A DNA stretch of 64,000 nt from Selaginella moellendorffii. Taxonomy: Eukaryota; Streptophyta; Lycopodiopsida; Selaginellales; Selaginellaceae. The position numbers and the translations under genes are program-made. The stretch lies in NCBI RefSeq assembly GCF_000143415.4, contig NW_003314275.1, positions 1,912,697 through 1,976,696 on the forward strand, given 5' to 3'. Numbering within the stretch: the stretch's first letter is position 1; every line of letters starts with the position of its first letter. Below the pieces are notes generated by a model, which saw only the letters and a program-made list of their open reading frames with translations, made no database searches and was not told where the DNA came from. This document shows, piece by piece, positions 59,070 through 64,000 of the stretch.

Positions 59070-59340
59070 ACAATTATGAGACTTTCTATGATTGCTTTTA
59101 GGACATTTGGGGAGTGTTTGGTAATGCACGGGCTACTAGTATTTATATTGCAAGACCAGGAGCATTTTTTATGATCCTCACCATTTAGAATCTATGATTA
59201 TATAGAAGATGATATTTGTCAAGCTCTTGAGGATAGTTGGCGTGATTGTTTGCAGTTTAACTATGGTGATAGTAAGATAACAATGAGGGATGGTTCCATG
59301 CACAAAACTCACAATGACAACTATTTTGTGTGGAATAACA
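58985..59340 (+). pseudogene. Degenerate gene-like segment with a (TA)n interruption
   Basis: Relative of 58035-58350. A TA run (59042-59069) interrupts it after IKECDET, and a stop follows the LQDQEHFL stretch before the DDICQALEDSW part. Confidence 0.4.
59042..59069 (+). repeat. (TA)n microsatellite
   Basis: Uninterrupted TA dinucleotides. Confidence 0.9.
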
Positions 59341-60432
59341 ATTAAGATATCCTTATTGCCTTTAAATTATCAAAATTATATATTAATTAATCTTAATCAG
59401 ATGCAATTCTTTACACACGGGTAAAGAGAGGAGGTTAATCATGATATTCTTTTGGAATTCAATCCAATTTAGGGAGATTTAATTGGGAGTAAGAGATAAA
59501 AGGAGGAGGACATTGACAAAGAGGGTTAGGCTGGGCTTCACCCTTTCTTTACAATGATTAAAAGTGTCTAAAAGTGTTCTTGGAATGTTCTTGAGTGAGC
59601 ATTGATGAGATTGTGAGTGCTTTGTTTCTAATGTGATTTGAAGAGTTTTGTTTATAGCTCATGATTGGCCACTTAAAACAAGACACTTTTGAGAATTTCT
59701 AGCAATTGTAAAGGAATCTATGCTACAGGGCTCTATTGGATCGAAACAACTGAGGTTAGCTAAGATTCAATTTTTGTGGGTTAGGAACAAGGTACAATTT
59801 TTATATTTTTTTTAAAATATTTTTTTGGCTAAAACAAGTCTCATTGAATAGGGTCTAAAGATCTTCATGTGGGGAGATTTTGACCAATATGAAATTGAGG
59901 AAGTGTTCAATTGAGTTGTTGAATCTATTTTTGAACTATTGCTAATTTTGTGCTCCATGTTCTTGGGTGTGCTTCCAGCCACAGCAGATTAATTCACTAA
60001 TGATTAAAGTGAGTTTTATTATAGAATTACAAATTTCTCACTTAGTTTGAATAGCAAGCCCATTGATGTAGTTGTTCAAAAATTAACTATATAAAACACT
60101 TGATGAGATAATAGGACTTCAAATATCAGAAAACTATATAGGACAAAATTACATCATTTACTTTGGTATATAGTTTTATAATATAGGGTCCAAAATAATT
60201 TTCTAATGGTTTTTATAAAAGTTTTTAGATATATATTTTATACAATTTAAATATTAGTGTGACAAATACTTTTTAGTATAGTGTCTTCTATGGTTTTAAG
60301 AAAGATGTTACTCTGTTTTTCCATCAAATATTGTATATAATTTTTCATATGGTAGAATGTCTAGGATTTTGTATATATATGTGTTTAAGATATGTTAATT
60401 ATATACTTAAATATAAATGTCAAAATATATTT
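59341..60432. other. AT-rich sequence, nothing recognised
   Basis: No open frame above background and no repeat shared with other parts of the window. Confidence 0.5.
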
Positions 60433-60729
60433 TTGGTTTGCTTAAGCAAACTCATAGGGGGACTGGGATGGTAGTGGATATACCTAGAATAACCTTGGAT
60501 ATTCTAGGATATTCTACCATCTAATGGTTGTTATTCATTTAGATTAATCTTGTATTTATAATTTATAAACTTTCTTAAACCCTCTCTAGTATATTCTTTT
60601 TTATTCTAAATGGTTGATATGCAATAAGATTAATCTTATGTTTATAAATTACAAACATGCTTATAATTGTAAGCTTTATTTGATCAATTAGATTAAAAGT
60701 AGGAACAACACTATTATTAAGCAAACCAA
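60433..60729. mobile_element. Possible MITE (297 bp)
   Basis: TTGGTTTGCTTAA at 60433-60445 and its exact reverse complement at 60717-60729; AT-rich and non-coding inside. No clear target duplication, so the call rests on the 13-bp inverted ends alone. Confidence 0.3.
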
Positions 60730-61059
60730 GAATTGCTTCATGGCAATGCATAGCAAATTATTCCATATAGTTTATAAAAATAGTTATATAGTTTTTCCTA
60801 TGGTTTTACATGCATTTATGATTTAATTTGATTATATAGTTTTTACATCTTTCAACCTCCTAAATGATTAATGTACTTTCATCCCATATATTTATCAACT
60901 AAGTCCCCAACCTTTAAAGTATGTCCAATAACTTATTTTAAGGTCTTTTCTGTTTTGTTTTTTACTTTCCACTAGGCAAATAGTAAAACTGGTTTTTTAT
61001 CCTGCAAACTCAATTTGTAAAAGATCCATCTCTTGTAGTGGACACAAGGATTCATTGCA
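60730..61059. other. AT-rich sequence, nothing recognised
   Basis: No feature seen. Confidence 0.5.
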
Positions 61060-62720
61060 AATATCCCTTACACCCTAAGGGGGCAATTAGGCAAAAAAGA
61101 GATAGAGGGTAGCTGGAGAAGGCATGGGGTATAGTGGGAACTCATGGGCAGCAAGGACTTGGTGATATGAAGAAGTGTGTCAGTTGGACTGGTTTGGTTG
61201 TGGGGAAAGGTGTAGGGGTTTTTAGAGGTGCAGTCCAAGTGGGGCAGCATGATGGTGCGAACCATACGTACCATCAAACGAGATTGGGAAGGAACTGGGA
61301 GCACAGTAATTACCTTGGTTTATAGGAGGAACGTCCACATATCCATCTCATATCCTTGCATCTAATGTGGCAAGGAATGTGATCGAGAGGAGAGCAATGC
61401 ACTATTATCTTAGCCCGATTTATTTTGTTTTTTGCGATGGAAATCTTTGACCTCGTGCTGACTAACAGTTATTATAACCGGCTGGGCAGTGGAGAAGTTC
61501 GCCACTCACAATCGTTGAAGAGAAATGGCAGAGGAGTGGTGGCACGTCGGCTTGTTGCAGTACTGTATTTGGTGCTTCACTGTGGCAGTTTTGTTGAGGT
61601 GGCAGAGGGTGATTCTACGACTGGGTTGCAGTTGGTTGGGGTGGGATCCAAGTCATTGAAACTGTATTCCCTATGGATGCAGAGTTCACGTCTTCAGATT
61701 CCTTCTTGGAAATTCACCTGGATCCTCTCTTGTTGGGCTGGTGTGAAGCAATTGTGGGTGGCTGGATAGGCGCTTGACTGCTGGATGTGACGGTGTCAGC
61801 AGTCTAAGGCTATGTGACGATTGCAAGCCATACGTCTATGAGACGTTGCAGGGAGCTGAGGAGCTGGAGGACTTGAAGGAATTTGCAGTTGAGTGCTGTG
61901 TGTGTCTTCATCTGCGAGGGCAACTTCAATGGCTCCAGCGACATCAGTAGCTAACAGCGTTGGTGGTGTGTTTGTAGAGTGTCTTTACATTCACTTATGT
62001 TTTGGTGGCTTTTGGGGCTGTATATGGGCAAGAGTTTGTACCGCTTAACAGGATGGTTGATCCATTTATTGCAACGGATTAAGAGCCAGCTGTCCCCACT
62101 AGGCTGACTCTCTCTCGGACCTTGTCCATCTCGTTCCCAGCTTCCCTCATGCAGCAAGACTACTGCCCACTGCCTCGTTGATGCTCTGCGCAGCAGCTCT
62201 GCAGATTCTCTGGCTCTCCCAGCTCCCTGGCTGCTCTAGACCGGCTGCCAATGCTCCACCTTCCTTCCCTTCCTTCTTCATTCCTGCTCCATTCCTGCAG
62301 AAACCAGGCCATCTGTTGCAAGTGGCAACAATCCCGGAGCAGGGAGACATGATCCTGCTCGTGCCAGGGAAGTGCAGTCTAGTTGCTGGAAACAAGGGCA
62401 TTGGTAGAGGACGTGGAAGACATCCTCCACTTGTCCCAGGGTACACTATTTGCATAGCTGTTTCTCCCATGGGATGCGCAGTCTACAGTGACGCCCCCTT
62501 TCCACCTCGAGCCTATGGCAACGGTAGCGAGCCCGGGTGGTGCAGACCCATGGTGCAGCACTGGAAAGTCGAAGCGGCACCGTGGCTAGGTATATGTCGT
62601 ATTTGGTGGCCACTCCGGACCTGTCCTCTATCCAGCGATCACTGCTGTGTTCATGGAGTAGTCATCGAGGGGGTCTGATACAATGAGTTCCAGGTCTTGG
62701 CTCAGCCGCATTGTATGGCT
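61060..62720. other. GC-richer stretch with unassigned open frames
   Basis: Composition rises sharply against the AT-rich neighbours. Open stretches on both strands (for example 62178-62678 plus, and a minus-strand run near 61796-61950 containing TDVAGAIEVALADEDTHSTQ) show no family I recognise and overlap each other. It may be an old transposon or a pseudogene. Confidence 0.35.
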
Positions 62721-63104
62721 ATAAGAGAGCGAACAGATTAAAGAATGCCACGTTTACAGTAAATGAAAAGTGGCAAAAATCAGAACCACGTTAAATATTC
62801 TTGGCACCATAAAATTAAACGCACACGCTGTTATGCGTTAGAGTCAACTCAAGTCACTCGAGGTCAATGGCCCGGTCAGAGCTAGCAGCCCGCCATCGTA
62901 TCTTGGTTGAATATAGGTATCTGCATGAATCTTCCACGTGCCACATGTACTATTTGTACTATTTCTAACCGTCACCCACCCAATCCGCATTAGTTCAAAT
63001 ATTTTATTATCATCAATATTCTTGGAATGAAGCACATTAAAATAAATAAATAAATAAATATATATAAATATATAAAGGATAAAGATGTAAATTTATTTAA
63101 CTTA
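62721..63104 (+). promoter_or_regulatory. Upstream region of the lectin-like gene
   Basis: AT-rich. An (AAAT)n run at about 63042-63060 is followed by TATATAAATATATAAAGG, a plausible TATA box about 30-45 bp before the start codon. Confidence 0.4.
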
Positions 63105-63986
63105 ATGTTTTTCATCTTAATCAATACAATAATAGTTTTAGATATGGGTTATAATACAAATATAAATTGGGGAATTAATAATACTTTACTTTATCATGAA
63201 GTTAGAGATATTATTGATGGAATTCAACGAATTGAAACTAGAGTTAATAGATCTAATTATGATTATCCCCCTAATTATGAGGATTGGGAATCTGTGAATC
63301 TTGGTAGAGGATCTGCTCTAATATTGTTTGAACGTTTAGGTGGAAATCCTCCAAATTGCTTAGTAGGTAATGTTTTCAATGATAAAATTAGTGGTAATAC
63401 TCTTAAATCTGGTATTCAATATTTAAAAAATATGTATAAAAATGAAATAATTACTGCATGCTCTAGCATGTGTGATATTAAATCTAGAAATTATAGACTA
63501 AGATATGTTATTGATGAATGGTGGAACAATAGCTATTTGATAAAACCTTTATCAAAAGATAATCCAAATTCTTTATATATTAATTGTGATAATACTCAAA
63601 GTACATTATATGCTAAATTTCCAAGAGATCATTTACTAACTAATGAGTTTTTAGTGTCACCAAATGGGAAAAATATACTTTATATATTATCAAATTGTAA
63701 AATTGCATTATATTCTGGAAAAAACCGTTTATGGATTTCAGATAATGTAAATATTTATTGGGGATTATGTAAACTTATACTCCAAGGAGATGCTAATCTT
63801 GTACTATATACAGAAAAAAAAACAAAAATGTGGTCTATAAATAAATATTGTGTAAATTCACATTGTAAACTTCTTACATTTATTACTGTTCAAAATGATT
63901 GTAACCTTGTAATTTACTCATCTAGTCCATTAAAGGAAGTGTGGTGGGCAACAAATACACATACTCATCCAGGTTGTATTAAATAA
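63105..63986 (+). CDS. Bulb-type (GNA-like) lectin-domain protein, 293 aa
   Basis: Intronless frame, strongly AT-biased codons and a product rich in Asn, Ile, Lys and Tyr. The first 13 residues (MFFILINTIIVLD) are hydrophobic and may be a short signal peptide; a second Met at residue 14 is an alternative start. Residues about 20-165 form a region I do not recognise, with paired cysteines (ACSSMCD). The C-terminal 120 residues look like a mannose-binding bulb-lectin domain: two copies of the QxDxNxVxY sugar-binding motif are complete (QGDANLVLY, QNDCNLVIY), while the first expected site is degenerate (SNCKIALY). WS and WWATNT strand ends fit the family. Such proteins bind mannose glycans and often act in defence. 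The N-terminal fusion is unusual. The gene is complete at its 3' end (TAA). Confidence 0.75.
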   Translation: MFFILINTIIVLDMGYNTNINWGINNTLLYHEVRDIIDGIQRIETRVNRSNYDYPPNYEDWESVNLGRGSALILFERLGGNPPNCLVGNVFNDKISGNTLKSGIQYLKNMYKNEIITACSSMCDIKSRNYRLRYVIDEWWNNSYLIKPLSKDNPNSLYINCDNTQSTLYAKFPRDHLLTNEFLVSPNGKNILYILSNCKIALYSGKNRLWISDNVNIYWGLCKLILQGDANLVLYTEKKTKMWSINKYCVNSHCKLLTFITVQNDCNLVIYSSSPLKEVWWATNTHTHPGCIK

Positions 63987-64000
63987 AATTTAAAATAAAT

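Noticed and set aside
62178-62678. 166-codon frame as a protein gene
   Set aside because: No recognisable motif, overlapping frames on the other strand, and the open length can be explained by higher GC content.
62672-62684. Primer-binding-site-like GGTCTGATACAA next to a TG, suggesting a minus-strand LTR element
   Set aside because: Two mismatches from the usual site and no LTR pair or retroelement domain nearby.

Overview
The window looks like nuclear DNA of a vascular land plant. The evidence is plant telomere-type TTTAGGG units, initiator-Met-tRNA primer binding sites, a chromodomain Ty3/gypsy element (chromovirus), a Cassandra-like mini-element carrying a piece of 5S rRNA, and bulb-type (GNA) lectin motifs. 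Putative introns of only 47-57 nt would fit a lycophyte such as Selaginella, but that is inference. About 85% of the window (1-54405) is nested transposons. The rest (54406-64000) is mostly AT-rich sequence with one clear gene at the right edge.

Layout. A non-autonomous LTR element (E1, +; 1-1180 and 14730-18842) is split by a 13.5 kb DNA transposon (copy A, 1181-14729). E1 sits in a second element of its kind (E2, -; 18843-21898), which sits in a third (E3, +; 21899-33769). A nearly pristine chromovirus (G1, -; 25455-32985) lies in the 3' LTR of E3, with a perfect 5-bp target duplication. Next come a chromovirus gag fragment with a chimeric LTR (33941-37173), a fourth non-autonomous element (37174-38508), and a second, inverted and internally deleted DNA transposon (copy B, 38509-48296). 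A decayed chromovirus (G3, 48297-53890) follows, carrying a 351-bp 5S-bearing mini-element. An LTR remnant (53891-54405) ends the nest. The AT-rich part holds degenerate repeated gene-like segments, a possible MITE, a GC-richer stretch (61060-62720) and a lectin-like gene (63105-63986).

The most unusual system is the DNA transposon. It has 22-bp terminal inverted repeats and two large divergent genes. One encodes a transposase-like protein with D-N-x-x-x-E-N-K-N and GHTHED motifs. The other encodes a roughly 1,600-residue protein that ends in a HAD-type phosphatase domain. There is also a small acidic ORF. A short palindrome, core GGCRTGWGGCCWCAYGCC, is scattered through it almost 30 times and was not seen in the surrounding elements. 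Copies lie in coding sequence, next to stop codons, and inside several putative mini-introns. One 52-bp palindrome-bearing segment is present in copy A and absent from copy B, which raises the idea of a tiny intron-sized mobile module.

The chromovirus G1 has a second oddity. Its integrase frame is broken by two GT-AG segments of 47 and 52 nt whose removal restores the frame exactly. The first lies between the integrase core and its catalytic glutamate. Both are conserved in the decayed copy G3.
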